Shown piece after piece: positions 55,180-64,000 of a stretch of DNA of 64,000 bases. The DNA is from Mucilaginibacter endophyticus (GTDB taxonomy: Bacteria; Bacteroidota; Bacteroidia; Sphingobacteriales; Sphingobacteriaceae), in contig NZ_QPCG01000001.1 in NCBI RefSeq assembly GCF_003351025.1, positions 69,949 to 133,948 on the forward strand, written 5' to 3'. The notes beneath the pieces are model-generated. The model was not told where the DNA came from, ran no database searches, and worked only from the letters and a program-made list of their open reading frames with translations. The position numbers and the translations under genes are program-made. Position 1 is the first letter of the stretch, and every line of letters begins with the position of its first letter.

Positions 55180-57051
55180 ATGAAGAAAACTTTACTGCTC
55201 GCTTTTTGCCTTTTGCTTTCCGCATTAGGTATTTACGCTCAGCCCAAAGGGCCCGATGCCGATTATATCAAAGCCAATTACCAGAAATACGAATACCAGA
55301 TCCCGATGAGGGACGGTAAAAAACTATTTACCTCGGTATATGTGCCAAAAGATCAATCGAAAAAATACCCCTTCATGATGGACAGGACCCCATACAGTGT
55401 TGCGCCTTACGGCACAGAATTGTATAAAGGCAGCCTTGGCCCATCGCCTCTGTTTGCACACGATGGTTATATTTTTGTTTACCAGGATGTACGTGGCCGC
55501 TGGATGAGTGAGGGTATCTACGAAGAAATGACTCCTGAAAAGGAAGATCATAAAACCAATAAAGATGTTGATGAGGGTACAGATACCTATGATACTATCG
55601 ACTGGTTGCTGAAAAACATCCCGAACAATAATGGTAAAGTAGGGGTATGGGGTATTTCGTATCCGGGTTTTTATACTACAACTGCTTTGTTAAGCCGTCA
55701 CCCGGCTTTAGTGGCAGCGTCACCGCAGGCCCCGATTGCCGATTTGTACCGTGATGACGCGTTCCATAATGGCGCGTTTATGCTGGTTGCCAACTTTGGT
55801 TTTTATCCTGGCTTTACCAACAGACAGGATGATAAACCAACCCAGCGTCGCGGCAAAGGCTTTGATGCCGGTACTGAAGATGGCTATGACTTTTTTATGA
55901 AGATGGGTTCGATGAGAAACTCAAATGTTAAATATTATAAGGATACCATTCGCCTGTGGAACGAAATGCTTGATCACCCTAATTATGATCAGCATTGGAA
56001 AGATCGTAACGTGCTTTATCATCTGCATGACATCAAAACTGCGGTATTGGTAACCGGTGGCTGGTATGATGCCGAAGATTTATACGGCGCCATCAATACC
56101 TATAAAACATTGGTAAAAGAAAATCCTAAAACCCCGGTTTACTTTGCCATGGGGCCTTGGGTACACGGCGGCTGGGCGCGTGGCGAAGGCGATCATCTGG
56201 GCGATGTTGGCTTTGGCGGTTCTACCGGTCCGTTTTACCGTGAAAAAATTGAGTTCAACTTCTTTAGTCATTATTTAAAAGGCTCTGCTGATTTCGACCT
56301 GAAGCCGGTATCAACCTTTGAAACCGGTGTTAACGAGTGGAGAACTTATAACACCTGGCCGCCAAAAGAAGCTACCGAGAAAAACCTGTACCTGCTGCCG
56401 GGTGGCAAATTATCATTTACCGCACCAACTATTGTAGCCGATAGTCATGACGAATTTGTATCTGATCCTAATAAACCAGTGCCGTTTATCAACAGTATTG
56501 ATATGGATATGAAGCGCGAATACATGACTGCTGATCAGCGGTTTGCATCACAGCGTCCGGATGTGCTCACTTATGAAACCGGTTTGTTAGATAAGGATGT
56601 AACTATTGCAGGTAATATCTGGGCTAATCTTAAAGTTTCAACTACAGGTACCGATGCCGACTGGGTAGTTAAGGTGATTGACGTTTATCCTGACTCTACC
56701 AAAAATACCAAATGGGCTGGTAAAGATGTTTACCTGAGCGGTTATCAGCAAATGGTACGCAGCGAAGCTATGCGCGGTAAATTTCGTAATGGTTTTGATA
56801 AACCTGAGCCTTTTGTGCCCGGTAAAATAACGCCGGTAAACTTTGAGCTGCAGGATGTGCTGCACACTTTCAAAAAAGGCCACAAAATCATGGTGCAGGT
56901 ACAAAGCACCTGGTTCCCGCTTATCGACAGGAACACGCAGCAGTTTCAGGATATCATGAAAGCAAAAGATACAGACTTTAAAAAAGCCACGCATAAGGTT
57001 TATACTTCAAAAACAAACCCGAGCTATTTAAAGGTTAGGGTTATTGAATAA
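55180..57051 (+). CDS. exported CocE/NonD-family hydrolase (X-Pro dipeptidyl-peptidase S15 type)
   Basis: 623 residues from ATG 55180. Signal peptide MKKTLLLAFCLLLSALGIYA. The alpha/beta-hydrolase part has nucleophile S160 in GVWGISYPGFYTT, acid D297 in VTGGWYDAEDLYG and H329 in AMGPWVHGGW. The C-terminal jelly-roll (ITPVNFELQDVLHTF) is typical. Family members hydrolyse acyl esters (cocaine, glutaryl-7-ACA) or X-Pro dipeptides; here the substrate is unknown and the place is periplasm. A TTG six codons upstream overlaps the promoter. Confidence 0.92.
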   Translation: MKKTLLLAFCLLLSALGIYAQPKGPDADYIKANYQKYEYQIPMRDGKKLFTSVYVPKDQSKKYPFMMDRTPYSVAPYGTELYKGSLGPSPLFAHDGYIFVYQDVRGRWMSEGIYEEMTPEKEDHKTNKDVDEGTDTYDTIDWLLKNIPNNNGKVGVWGISYPGFYTTTALLSRHPALVAASPQAPIADLYRDDAFHNGAFMLVANFGFYPGFTNRQDDKPTQRRGKGFDAGTEDGYDFFMKMGSMRNSNVKYYKDTIRLWNEMLDHPNYDQHWKDRNVLYHLHDIKTAVLVTGGWYDAEDLYGAINTYKTLVKENPKTPVYFAMGPWVHGGWARGEGDHLGDVGFGGSTGPFYREKIEFNFFSHYLKGSADFDLKPVSTFETGVNEWRTYNTWPPKEATEKNLYLLPGGKLSFTAPTIVADSHDEFVSDPNKPVPFINSIDMDMKREYMTADQRFASQRPDVLTYETGLLDKDVTIAGNIWANLKVSTTGTDADWVVKVIDVYPDSTKNTKWAGKDVYLSGYQQMVRSEAMRGKFRNGFDKPEPFVPGKITPVNFELQDVLHTFKKGHKIMVQVQSTWFPLIDRNTQQFQDIMKAKDTDFKKATHKVYTSKTNPSYLKVRVIE

Positions 57052-57067
57052 AATACTGCAATGTAAG

Positions 57068-57103
57068 CGTAACAGCCTCATGTATTTACATGGGGCTGTT
57101 ACG
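57068..57103 (+). terminator. hairpin after the CocE-type gene
   Basis: CGTAACAGCCTCATGTA pairs with TACATGGGGCTGTTACG with one mismatch; a short TTTT follows. Confidence 0.65.
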
Positions 57104-57148
57104 TTTTACACCATAGCGCCGTAAAGGTTATTAGTTAAACCTATAACC

Positions 57149-57574
57149 ATGTACAAATACATTATCTTTTTTATGGTAGCGGCAGTCTTATCAGGCTGTA
57201 AAAAACATAACCAGCAAGCGGGCTGCCCAAGCCAGGTCTGCACGCAGGAATTTGCTTCAATAACCGTGCACTTTGTTACCAAAGATGGCCTGCCTACACC
57301 AGGGAAAAATGTAACTGTGATAAATTTACGAACTCACGAGGCTATAATTGCCAAAGGTAACGGTGGCGCTGTTGTGCCATCTATCGGTCCTAACTTATTT
57401 ACTATTGCTACTGATAATAATAAAAGTGAATTTTCGACTGAAGGCGATGATGTGGAACTTACTGCAACTGACGTAGTAACCAATATCACCAAGACCGCCA
57501 CATTTAAAATTTCGGGTGGCTGTAATTGTCATATCTCTAAAGTATCCGGACCGGATAAAATAGTTTTCAATTAA
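57149..57574 (+). CDS. small lipoprotein of unknown function
   Basis: 141 residues. Signal with lipobox AAVLSGCKK, lipid-attached Cys at 17. The mature part has Cys pairs (GCPSQVC, GGCNCH), a carboxypeptidase-regulatory-like beta sandwich (SITVHFVTKDGLPTPGKNVT) and a C-terminal SKVSGPDKIVF. I do not recognise a family beyond this. It lies between the hydrolase and the iron receptor and ends at a terminator, so it is not clearly part of the iron operon. Confidence 0.7.
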   Translation: MYKYIIFFMVAAVLSGCKKHNQQAGCPSQVCTQEFASITVHFVTKDGLPTPGKNVTVINLRTHEAIIAKGNGGAVVPSIGPNLFTIATDNNKSEFSTEGDDVELTATDVVTNITKTATFKISGGCNCHISKVSGPDKIVFN

Positions 57575-57593
57575 TAAGTTATTTATTCAACAG

Positions 57594-57627
57594 AAGGCTG
57601 CACGATCATCAACAGTGCAGCCTTTTT
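57594..57627 (+). terminator. terminator before the iron-uptake locus
   Basis: Stem AAGGCTGCAC/GTGCAGCCTT followed by TTT, 20 nt after the lipoprotein stop. Confidence 0.8.
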
Positions 57628-57663
57628 GCATTTACGGTTATTTAAACTAATTATAAATAAAAC

Positions 57664-57715
57664 TTGCAGAGAGGAAGTCTTTTTATATTTTTGCGCTTAA
57701 TTAGACTTAATCTAA
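57664..57715 (+). promoter_or_regulatory. promoter with overlapping palindromic operator for the TonB receptor
   Basis: TTG (57664-57666) and TATTTTTG (57686-57693) are spaced 19 nt apart, the canonical pattern. The palindrome TTAGACTTAATCTAA (57701-57715) lies just after the expected start site, where a repressor would block transcription. Its form suits an iron-responsive DtxR/Fur-like box; the regulator is not identified. Confidence 0.7.
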
Positions 57716-57720
57716 ATAGA

Positions 57721-60183
57721 ATGTTAAATAACCTTTACTACTCCCTGCGCACAATCCCTTTTTTAATTTTATTCCTGTTTTTAAATGTATCGATCCTGAA
57801 AGCTGAAGACGAAGGCAATAACGGCAAAATAACCGGTGTTGTTAAAACCAGCGATGATAAACCGGCTTCATTTGTAAATGTTGCCATTAAAGGATTAAAC
57901 AAAAGTACTACCACAACCGATAACGGATCGTTTGCCTTTCATAACGTTAAACCTGGCACTTATATCCTGGTTACTTCATATGTAGGCACCAAAACCGAAG
58001 AACAAACCGTAACAGTTACCGCAAATAAAACTACTGTGGTATCTTTTAAACTTAATGAAAGTTCGGCCCAGTTAGATGAGGTTGTGGTTTCATCAACCAA
58101 AACCATCAACCGTAAAAAACTAAACATCGGCAAAATGAACGTATCGCCAATGGATCTGCCTCAAAGCGTTACCGTAATAGGCCGCGATGTGCTTGATCAG
58201 CAACAGTCATTACGTTTGAGCGATGTTATTAAAAACGTTAACGGCGTATACCTGTATAGCAGCCGTGGTAATACCCAGGAAACTTTTGGCGCCCGCGGTT
58301 ACAACTTCGGAAGCAACAACATGTTCAAAAACGGTTTCAGGGTTAACTCTGGCGTTGTGCCTGAGATCAGCTCACTGGAGCGTGTAGAAGTATTGAAAGG
58401 TAGCGCTGCATTACTATACGGAAACGTTGCACCCGGAGGTATCCTGAATATGGTAACCAAAAAGCCTTTGTTTGAGCGGGGCGGCCAGGTATCCATGACC
58501 TATGGTAGCTATGATCTTTACCGCCCATCGTTTGATGTTTACGGTCCTATATCTTCCAAATTAGCTTATCGAGTAAACGGTACTTATGAAAATGCTAAAA
58601 GCTACCGCGATAACGTAAAATCAGAAAGGGAATATATTAACCCGTCATTCCTGTATAAAATAAGCGATAAAACAACTTTGATTGTTGAGGGCGATTATCT
58701 TAACTATGATTTTACCCCCGATTTCGGAACCGGACAAATCAACAATGTCATTGCCAAAGTTCCGCGTAACAGGTATTTGGGTGCCTCATGGTCAACCGGT
58801 AATACCAAACAAACTACAGCTACTGCAACTATTAACCATCAGCTCAATAGCCTTTGGCAGTTAAGCGGTGGTTTTTCATACCAGCATTTTAACCGCCAAT
58901 ACCAAACAACCGAGCGTGTATTGCCAGATGCCAATGGCGATTGGGGCCGTACCCTAAACAGGGCTAAAACGCTTGAAGATTATTATACAGGACAATTCAA
59001 TATTACCGGCCAGTTTAACACAGGTGCTATAAAACACAATATTTTAGCCGGTGTTGATGCCGATTGGTATCGTAATAATGCTTATACCTATGTTGCTACT
59101 GTAAATAAAGTATCAAGCTATCTTGATCAAAATAATGCGCCACAAAACGCAATTTATGACAAGATCAACATCTTTGACCTTGATAAATACACGCTTCGCA
59201 CTGATAAACCACAGATGAATCCGTTTTATAGCATTTTGACGCCGACCAATCGTTTTGGCGCTTATGCCAATGACCTGATCAGTTTATCTGAAAAAGTTAA
59301 AGTACTTGCCGGTATCCGTTGGTCATATCAATATGTATCACCTACATCAGTTAGCAATTATAATACACTTGCTACCGCAACTCAGGCGGCCGGTAAAGAA
59401 GATAAAGCATTTTCACCGCGTGTGGGCGTAGTTTATAAGCCAATAGCTAATACCGCCCTGTTTGCAAGCTACTCTAATTCATTTGTAACCAATACCGGTA
59501 CTGATATAACTAACAAGCCGCTCGATCCTTCAATGATCGACCAGTATGAAGTTGGTGTTAAAAATGATTTCCTGAACGGTAACCTGTCAGTAAACGTAAC
59601 AGCCTACCGTATTAAAAATAATAACCTGGCCCAAACAGCACCATTTGCTGCTGATGGGGTTACACCTAACATCAACACCAACATTAAAGTACTAAGTGGT
59701 GAAACAAGAAGCGATGGTGTGGAGCTTGATATCGCCGGTCACCCGGTAAAAGGTTTGGATGTATTGGCAGGTTATAGCTATATCAATGCCAAATACACTA
59801 AAACAGGTACTGCAGTTGGCAGCAACATTGCAGGACAGCCATTATTAAATACACCAAAGCATACCGCCAACACCAGCGTATTTTATACCTTTTATAACGG
59901 CGATTTAAAAGGCTTTAAAGTAGGCGCATCTGTTTACTACCTGGGAGATCGTGTTGCGGGTAATGCCAATACAGTAGGTCAAACCCAAACTATATCGAGG
60001 TTAGTTAATGTATCGGGCTTTACCACGGTTGATGCTTCGGTAGGTTATACTTATAAAAAGATCTCGATTATTGGTAAGATCTCAAATATTGGCAACGTGC
60101 TTAATTACAATGTGCACGAAAACTATAGTATTAACCCTATACCGCCAAGACAGTTCTTAACTACATTAAGTTATCGATTCTAA
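57721..60183 (+). CDS. TonB-dependent siderophore receptor
   Basis: 820 residues from ATG 57721. Signal peptide to about residue 28, then a carboxypeptidase-regulatory-like domain (GKITGVVKTSDDKPASFVNV) at 35-115, the TonB box region, the plug (about 140-250: DLPQSVTVIGRDVLDQQQSL, RGNTQETFGARGYNF, EVLKGSAALLYGNVAPGGIL) and a 22-strand barrel ending in YRF. The plug is of the ferrichrome/hydroxamate siderophore class. The in-frame TTG at 57664 belongs to the promoter and is not the start. An operator overlaps the promoter, and a PepSY gene follows. Confidence 0.95.
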   Translation: MLNNLYYSLRTIPFLILFLFLNVSILKAEDEGNNGKITGVVKTSDDKPASFVNVAIKGLNKSTTTTDNGSFAFHNVKPGTYILVTSYVGTKTEEQTVTVTANKTTVVSFKLNESSAQLDEVVVSSTKTINRKKLNIGKMNVSPMDLPQSVTVIGRDVLDQQQSLRLSDVIKNVNGVYLYSSRGNTQETFGARGYNFGSNNMFKNGFRVNSGVVPEISSLERVEVLKGSAALLYGNVAPGGILNMVTKKPLFERGGQVSMTYGSYDLYRPSFDVYGPISSKLAYRVNGTYENAKSYRDNVKSEREYINPSFLYKISDKTTLIVEGDYLNYDFTPDFGTGQINNVIAKVPRNRYLGASWSTGNTKQTTATATINHQLNSLWQLSGGFSYQHFNRQYQTTERVLPDANGDWGRTLNRAKTLEDYYTGQFNITGQFNTGAIKHNILAGVDADWYRNNAYTYVATVNKVSSYLDQNNAPQNAIYDKINIFDLDKYTLRTDKPQMNPFYSILTPTNRFGAYANDLISLSEKVKVLAGIRWSYQYVSPTSVSNYNTLATATQAAGKEDKAFSPRVGVVYKPIANTALFASYSNSFVTNTGTDITNKPLDPSMIDQYEVGVKNDFLNGNLSVNVTAYRIKNNNLAQTAPFAADGVTPNINTNIKVLSGETRSDGVELDIAGHPVKGLDVLAGYSYINAKYTKTGTAVGSNIAGQPLLNTPKHTANTSVFYTFYNGDLKGFKVGASVYYLGDRVAGNANTVGQTQTISRLVNVSGFTTVDASVGYTYKKISIIGKISNIGNVLNYNVHENYSINPIPPRQFLTTLSYRF

Positions 60184-60195
60184 TTAATTGAATTT

Positions 60196-60224
60196 AACCG
60201 GGCATGGGAACATGCCCGGTTTTT
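60196..60224 (+). terminator. intercistronic terminator-like hairpin
   Basis: AACCGGGCATG/CATGCCCGGTT with GGAA loop and TTTTT tail. It lies between the receptor and the PepSY gene and would reduce readthrough. Confidence 0.75.
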
Positions 60225-60240
60225 ATGCTTATAAAAACTG

Positions 60241-61473
60241 ATGAAAGTATTTTTCCGCACCATCCACCTCTACTTAAGCCTTGCGGCAGGAGTAATCATT
60301 TTTTGCTCGTGCTTAACCGGTACCATGCTGGTTTTTGAAAAGGAAATTCAGCAGGCACTTAATCCGCAGCGGTATTTTGTAAAACCCCAGGATAAAAGGC
60401 TGCCGATATCTGCGCTGACTGCAGGCGTTTTAAAGCAGATTCCCAAATCAAAACTGGCAACTGTCACTGTTTATGAGGATCCTGAGCGTACTGTAGAGGT
60501 GGCCCTTATTGTACCTGAAAAGAAGGATAAGAAAGCGGCTGGTGTTCCTAAGACTGAGAAACATGCTGGCACGCATACCAAAAAGGATACTAAGCTAAAA
60601 GATGCGGAACGCTCGAATCTTACCGCATTTGTAAACCCATATACCGGACAAGTAGTTGATCAGTTTAACCGCAGGCAAACTTTTCTGTATTCGGTAGAGA
60701 TGTTTCACCGCTATTTACTGGGCGGCAAAAATAGCCTGGGCGATTGGGTGATTAGTCTCTCAACCTTGTTTTTCCTGGTGATTTTGATAACCGGTGTAAT
60801 ACTTTGGTGGCCTAAAACCAAGGTTATTATGAAGCAGCGTCTTAAAATAAAATGGGGCGGCAGCGGAAAGCGTTTAACACACGATCTGCATATCGTTACC
60901 GGTTTTTATACTTCTATATTTTTGATCATCATTTCGGCCTCCGGCTTGGTCATGACCTTTAAATGGGCAAACAGTACTTTGTTTTTCCTTACCAATTCAA
61001 AAGTTGTTGCCAAAGAAGATATCAAAACCCCGCTTTCAGTCTATCAGTCGGGCGTTACTGCTATTTCACCTGAAGCTGCTATTGGCGCTTTAGGTAGTAA
61101 AATAACCGATGCCGAAAATTTCACTATCCGTTATCCAAAGGATACCACATCGGTTTACACTTTTAATGTGCTCAAAAAAGGTTCAGTTGAACTTGCTACG
61201 GATACTTATTATATTGATCAATACAGCGGCAAAATAGCAGGCTCAGCTTTATATACTGATAAAAGCCTTGGCCAGCGCATTAGAGGGGTTATCAAACCCA
61301 TTCATACAGGTTCTATTTATGGCTGGCCTACCCAGGTTTTAGCCTTTTTGATCACCCTGGTTTCACTCATTTTCCCGGTAACCGGTGTAATGATGTGGCT
61401 TAATCGTACGAGCAAGAAAAAGAAAAAACAGGTTCGCGGCAGGTCGAAGGTATTGCCTGTTGAGGTTGCTTAA
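60241..61473 (+). CDS. PepSY-domain iron-regulated membrane protein
   Basis: 410 residues with four membrane helices (about 12-34, 175-198, 222-245 and 366-390) and PepSY-type periplasmic regions. The N-terminus FFRTIHLYLSLAAGVIIFCS and TRTMLVFEKEI-like GTMLVFEKEIQQALNP are typical. A Lys-rich linker occupies about 98-125. Family members are paired with siderophore receptors and are proposed to reduce or release ferric siderophore iron at the inner membrane. His residues in HDLHIVTGFY and IKPIHTGSIYG may bind haem. It is cotranscribed with the receptor subject to the intervening hairpin. Confidence 0.88.
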   Translation: MKVFFRTIHLYLSLAAGVIIFCSCLTGTMLVFEKEIQQALNPQRYFVKPQDKRLPISALTAGVLKQIPKSKLATVTVYEDPERTVEVALIVPEKKDKKAAGVPKTEKHAGTHTKKDTKLKDAERSNLTAFVNPYTGQVVDQFNRRQTFLYSVEMFHRYLLGGKNSLGDWVISLSTLFFLVILITGVILWWPKTKVIMKQRLKIKWGGSGKRLTHDLHIVTGFYTSIFLIIISASGLVMTFKWANSTLFFLTNSKVVAKEDIKTPLSVYQSGVTAISPEAAIGALGSKITDAENFTIRYPKDTTSVYTFNVLKKGSVELATDTYYIDQYSGKIAGSALYTDKSLGQRIRGVIKPIHTGSIYGWPTQVLAFLITLVSLIFPVTGVMMWLNRTSKKKKKQVRGRSKVLPVEVA

Positions 61474-61502
61474 GTAAGAAAACGTAAGCATATAATAAAG
61501 TC

Positions 61503-61531
61503 ACGTCATTGCGAGGTACGAAGCAATCCCC
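61503..61531. repeat. half copy of family I repeat
   Basis: ACGTCATTGCGAGGTACGAA followed by GCAATCCCC, without the inverted partner. Confidence 0.7.
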
Positions 61532-61563
61532 AACTATGCAGGGTGGCTAATCACTAAAACGCG

Positions 61564-61710
61564 ATGTCATTTCGAACGAACCCCGCGGTGGCAATTGTGC
61601 GCAAGGGGAAAGGAGAAATCTTATACGCCCTGCATATTTCGCTGACATGATGTATAAGATTTCTCTTTCGCCCCAACGCTCATTCTGCCCGTGCTCTATC
61701 GAAATGACAT
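61564..61710. repeat. interspersed inverted repeat, family II
   Basis: Outer arms ATGTCATTTCGA and TCGAAATGACAT and inner arms GAGAAATCTTATAC and GTATAAGATTTCTC (61613-61664) form a two-tier hairpin. A half copy lies at 7353-7397. It lies between convergent PepSY and phosphodiesterase genes. Confidence 0.8.
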
Positions 61711-61753
61711 TTTTTTTAAGGTATAGGTATCTTTTAACTTTTTCCGCAACCAC

Positions 61754-63061
61754 TTACTTTAACAACCCTGCCGGAATTTTCCCATCCACTTTTGGAAATG
61801 GAATACCCAGGAGTTTAACCATAATCGGCGTCATATCGCGCAGGTTCATTTCTTCTATCACAGCGCCTTTACGAATGCCCGGGCCATAAGCAATAAGGCC
61901 GGTACGGATATTTTTGGTGTCGGGAAAATGGCCGTGTGTGCCACCTTTGCCAGGCTTTACAGCATTGCCCGTATTGGCAGCGCTGAACGATGCGTCATGT
62001 TCTCCGGTAATAGCAAACGCTACATTCGGGTTATAGCCGCCTTTATTTAATTGTTCCCTGCTTATGATGCGGTAATATTGTTTCACGCTATCAGGCTGTG
62101 CTTCCAGTATTGTTTTTACTTTATTAGCTGTAGCTTTATCAGAGGGATCTTTCAGGTACAGGTACGCAGATCCGCCAACTGCATTAAATTGGGCTTTCCA
62201 GTCGCCGGTTTTCAGGTCGGTAATTAATCCGGCTTCTCTTAGCCACACATTAGGCGAAATCGTTTTCTTTACATCATAAAAACCATGGTCGCCACCAATC
62301 AGTAATACGGTGCTTTCCCATATACCTGCAGATTTCAAAGCATCAATGATAATGCCCACCGCAGCATCCGCGTCAGCAACGGCTTCCTGTACCCGTGCCC
62401 CGGAACGTCCTTCGGCATGCTCGGCGCCATCAACAGAAAATACGTGAATGGTCATCAATTCGGGCTTGCTTTTTTTGATCACGTACGCGGCAATTTTGGC
62501 AATGTTCTGATTTTTTCCTGCATCAATCTTGTCCACGCCGCCAAACACTTCTTTTTTTACTTCGGCATAAAAACCCTGCGGTAAAGAATACTGCTCACGG
62601 ATGCCATCGCCCAGGCCACCTATGTCGGGAATGTTATAATCGACAGGAGCATTGACAGATACCGGCCAGTAAAGTGAGGCAACGGTCATGCCTTTATCTT
62701 TTGCCGCCTTCCAGATGGTGGGCGCGTGGATAGAGCTATCCTGCCAGTAAGGCTGTTGCGGTGCTCCGTCGGGAGTAAATATGTTGTTGTAAAATATATC
62801 GTGCTTAGCGGGTTGAACGCCGGTAACTATGGTAGTATGCGAAGGATAGGTCATAGATGGGAACACGCTGTTCACGCCTTTGGCGTAAGCGCCCTCTTTC
62901 ATCAGCGCGTGAAGGTTAGGTGTTTGCCATTCGCTGTCAAGATAAAAATCCGGGCGAAACCCGTCGATGGTTACGAAGATAACGTGTTTGGCAGTTTGTG
63001 CCATCATTTGTCCTGTTGTAATAAACAGGGCGAGTAATGCTAAGGATAATTGCTTTTTCAT
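61754..63061 (-). CDS. exported nucleotide pyrophosphatase/phosphodiesterase (alkaline phosphatase superfamily)
   Basis: 435 residues with signal peptide to about residue 21 (ITTGQMMAQ). Metal/active residues: D33 in VTIDGFRPDF, T71 in FPSMTYPSHTT, and GGDHGFYDV and GTHGHFPDT farther on. The family (NPP type) hydrolyses nucleotide or phospholipid phosphodiesters, here in the periplasm. It is a single gene, convergent with the iron locus. Confidence 0.9.
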   Translation of the reverse strand: MKKQLSLALLALFITTGQMMAQTAKHVIFVTIDGFRPDFYLDSEWQTPNLHALMKEGAYAKGVNSVFPSMTYPSHTTIVTGVQPAKHDIFYNNIFTPDGAPQQPYWQDSSIHAPTIWKAAKDKGMTVASLYWPVSVNAPVDYNIPDIGGLGDGIREQYSLPQGFYAEVKKEVFGGVDKIDAGKNQNIAKIAAYVIKKSKPELMTIHVFSVDGAEHAEGRSGARVQEAVADADAAVGIIIDALKSAGIWESTVLLIGGDHGFYDVKKTISPNVWLREAGLITDLKTGDWKAQFNAVGGSAYLYLKDPSDKATANKVKTILEAQPDSVKQYYRIISREQLNKGGYNPNVAFAITGEHDASFSAANTGNAVKPGKGGTHGHFPDTKNIRTGLIAYGPGIRKGAVIEEMNLRDMTPIMVKLLGIPFPKVDGKIPAGLLK

Positions 63062-63171
63062 GGTAGGTATGTAGAGTTTCCGGGGAGTTAAAAGCTTTTA
63101 GCAACCGGAATGAAACGGCGGTAAAAGTGCTCCTAATTTTGTTAACTCCCTGTGAAGTTATAGTTACGTAA

Positions 63172-63783
63172 TCAGCCTAACGGCTCCCTGACCATGATCC
63201 AGTAAGGGCAGCCGGTAAGCGGCTCAAGCACTTCCTTTGTTGTTTTATATCCCATCCGCTCATAAAACCTGATGTTACGCGGGGTGAAAGTTTCGAGGAA
63301 GGTCGGTATCCTGTTTTTGTCTGTTTCGTTAAGTACTTCCGTTAACAGGCCAGCGCCCAGTCCTTTGCCCTGGTAATCGGGCTTGATCCCCGCAATTGAC
63401 AAATACCAAGCATCCTGCAGTGTTACGTCAAGCTGTTCGCTCATAAACGAAACAATGGTTTGGTATGCATTGAGCGATGCTTCGCCCATGTAGGTTTTTA
63501 TAAAATCTTTCTTTAACAGGCTTTTTTCGTTATCTGTAGCTTCGTCTAAAGGTTTACTCCAAATGGCTGCACCGTAAGATGAATCTCCGGCAATGGTTAA
63601 CCGGCCGTACTTTTCAGCTTCTGTCATGGAATAATCCATGTATCTCATCAATATTTCCTGCTTTTCCTGCTCGCTGCCGGTAATATCGCGTAACAATTCT
63701 ATGTAAAAAGGGTCGGGGATGAGGGCTTCGTATAGGGCCGAAGCCAGGTCCTGGTATTTATAGATATACATGTATTTTGTCAT
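63172..63783 (-). CDS. GNAT-family N-acetyltransferase
   Basis: 203 residues from ATG 63783. Motif A is LSIAGIKPDYQGKGLGAGLL (about 138-157), then FLETFTPRNIRFYERMGYKT. This resembles the larger GNATs that acetylate small amines or protein termini; substrate unknown. An in-frame ATG seven codons upstream (63804) is possible. Confidence 0.85.
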   Translation of the reverse strand: MTKYMYIYKYQDLASALYEALIPDPFYIELLRDITGSEQEKQEILMRYMDYSMTEAEKYGRLTIAGDSSYGAAIWSKPLDEATDNEKSLLKKDFIKTYMGEASLNAYQTIVSFMSEQLDVTLQDAWYLSIAGIKPDYQGKGLGAGLLTEVLNETDKNRIPTFLETFTPRNIRFYERMGYKTTKEVLEPLTGCPYWIMVREPLG

Positions 63784-64000
63784 ATTCAACGGCTTAATAT
63801 ACAAAATATTAGTCCGGCAGGCTCAGGCAAGCAGTTGTGGTTTGCCGGTGTTATGCTTTCGCGATAATTGGTTTTTTCTCCCACTTTTTAATTGCTTGTA
63901 AGTTATAGCTGTGTGGTGTGGTAACTGCTTGTTTATTAGTGTTTTTTGTGGTTGGTCGGAATTCGAAAAAACTTTAAAAAACATAAAACAGAGCCACCTA
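63784..64000. other. right-edge intergenic sequence
   Basis: About 215 bases with no supportable gene, repeat copy or promoter match. Confidence 0.5.

Noticed and set aside
57664..57720. In-frame TTG start giving a 19-residue extension of the siderophore receptor
   Set aside because: The TTG is the -33 promoter element, and ATG 57721 begins a proper signal peptide.

Overview
The window is chromosomal DNA of a Bacteroidota member, most likely Sphingobacteriaceae (Mucilaginibacter- or Pedobacter-like). This rests on TAnnTTTG-type -7 promoter boxes, little Shine-Dalgarno signal, an atpD-atpC pair split from the other ATP synthase genes, a long-form IspG, a HemC-HemD fusion, a LytS/LytTR pair, large FtsX-type permeases, a TonB/PepSY iron locus and CKK-type lipoproteins. 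The species assignment is inference from gene content only.

Layout. 1-9.3 kb: haem synthesis genes hemCD (cut by the window edge) and hemA, both read leftwards from TTG starts, separated by an FtsX permease, two secreted proteins and a LytS/LytTR two-component system. 9.4-14.5 kb: a GNAT-nitrilase fusion, hydrolases, an RDD protein, and a toxin-antitoxin patch with a frameshifted YoeB-like toxin. 14.6-16.7 kb: ispG, carrying in-frame copies of repeats found elsewhere between genes. 16.9-31.1 kb: one leftward branched-chain amino acid locus, ilvD-ilvB-ilvN-ilvC-leuC-leuD-leuB-leuA-ilvA, holding all ilv/leu steps except the aminotransferase. It is interrupted by two methyltransferases, a small membrane protein and a TIR-bounded GxxExxY cassette. 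31.5-38.4 kb: Fic protein, TlpA-like protein, a membrane-anchored possible PD-(D/E)xK protein, atpD-atpC and a quinone oxidoreductase. 38.8-45.9 kb: a second FtsX permease, peroxiredoxin, tRNA-Arg(ACG), adk, obg and two envelope-polysaccharide genes. 46.3-53.4 kb: a WecA-type transferase, gap, pgk, a GMC oxidoreductase and two GNATs. 53.5-63.8 kb: an Endo-H-like GH18 enzyme, a CocE-type hydrolase, an iron-uptake TonB receptor plus PepSY protein behind a promoter/operator, an NPP-type phosphodiesterase and a GNAT.

The most distinctive feature is the density and variety of small inverted repeats. At least eight families occur, often where genes converge and inside the amino acid operon. Some reach into genes: two families lie in frame within ispG, and others supply the stop codons or last codons of leuC, leuD, atpD and an FtsX permease. 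I found no CRISPR array, rRNA, prophage or transposase gene.
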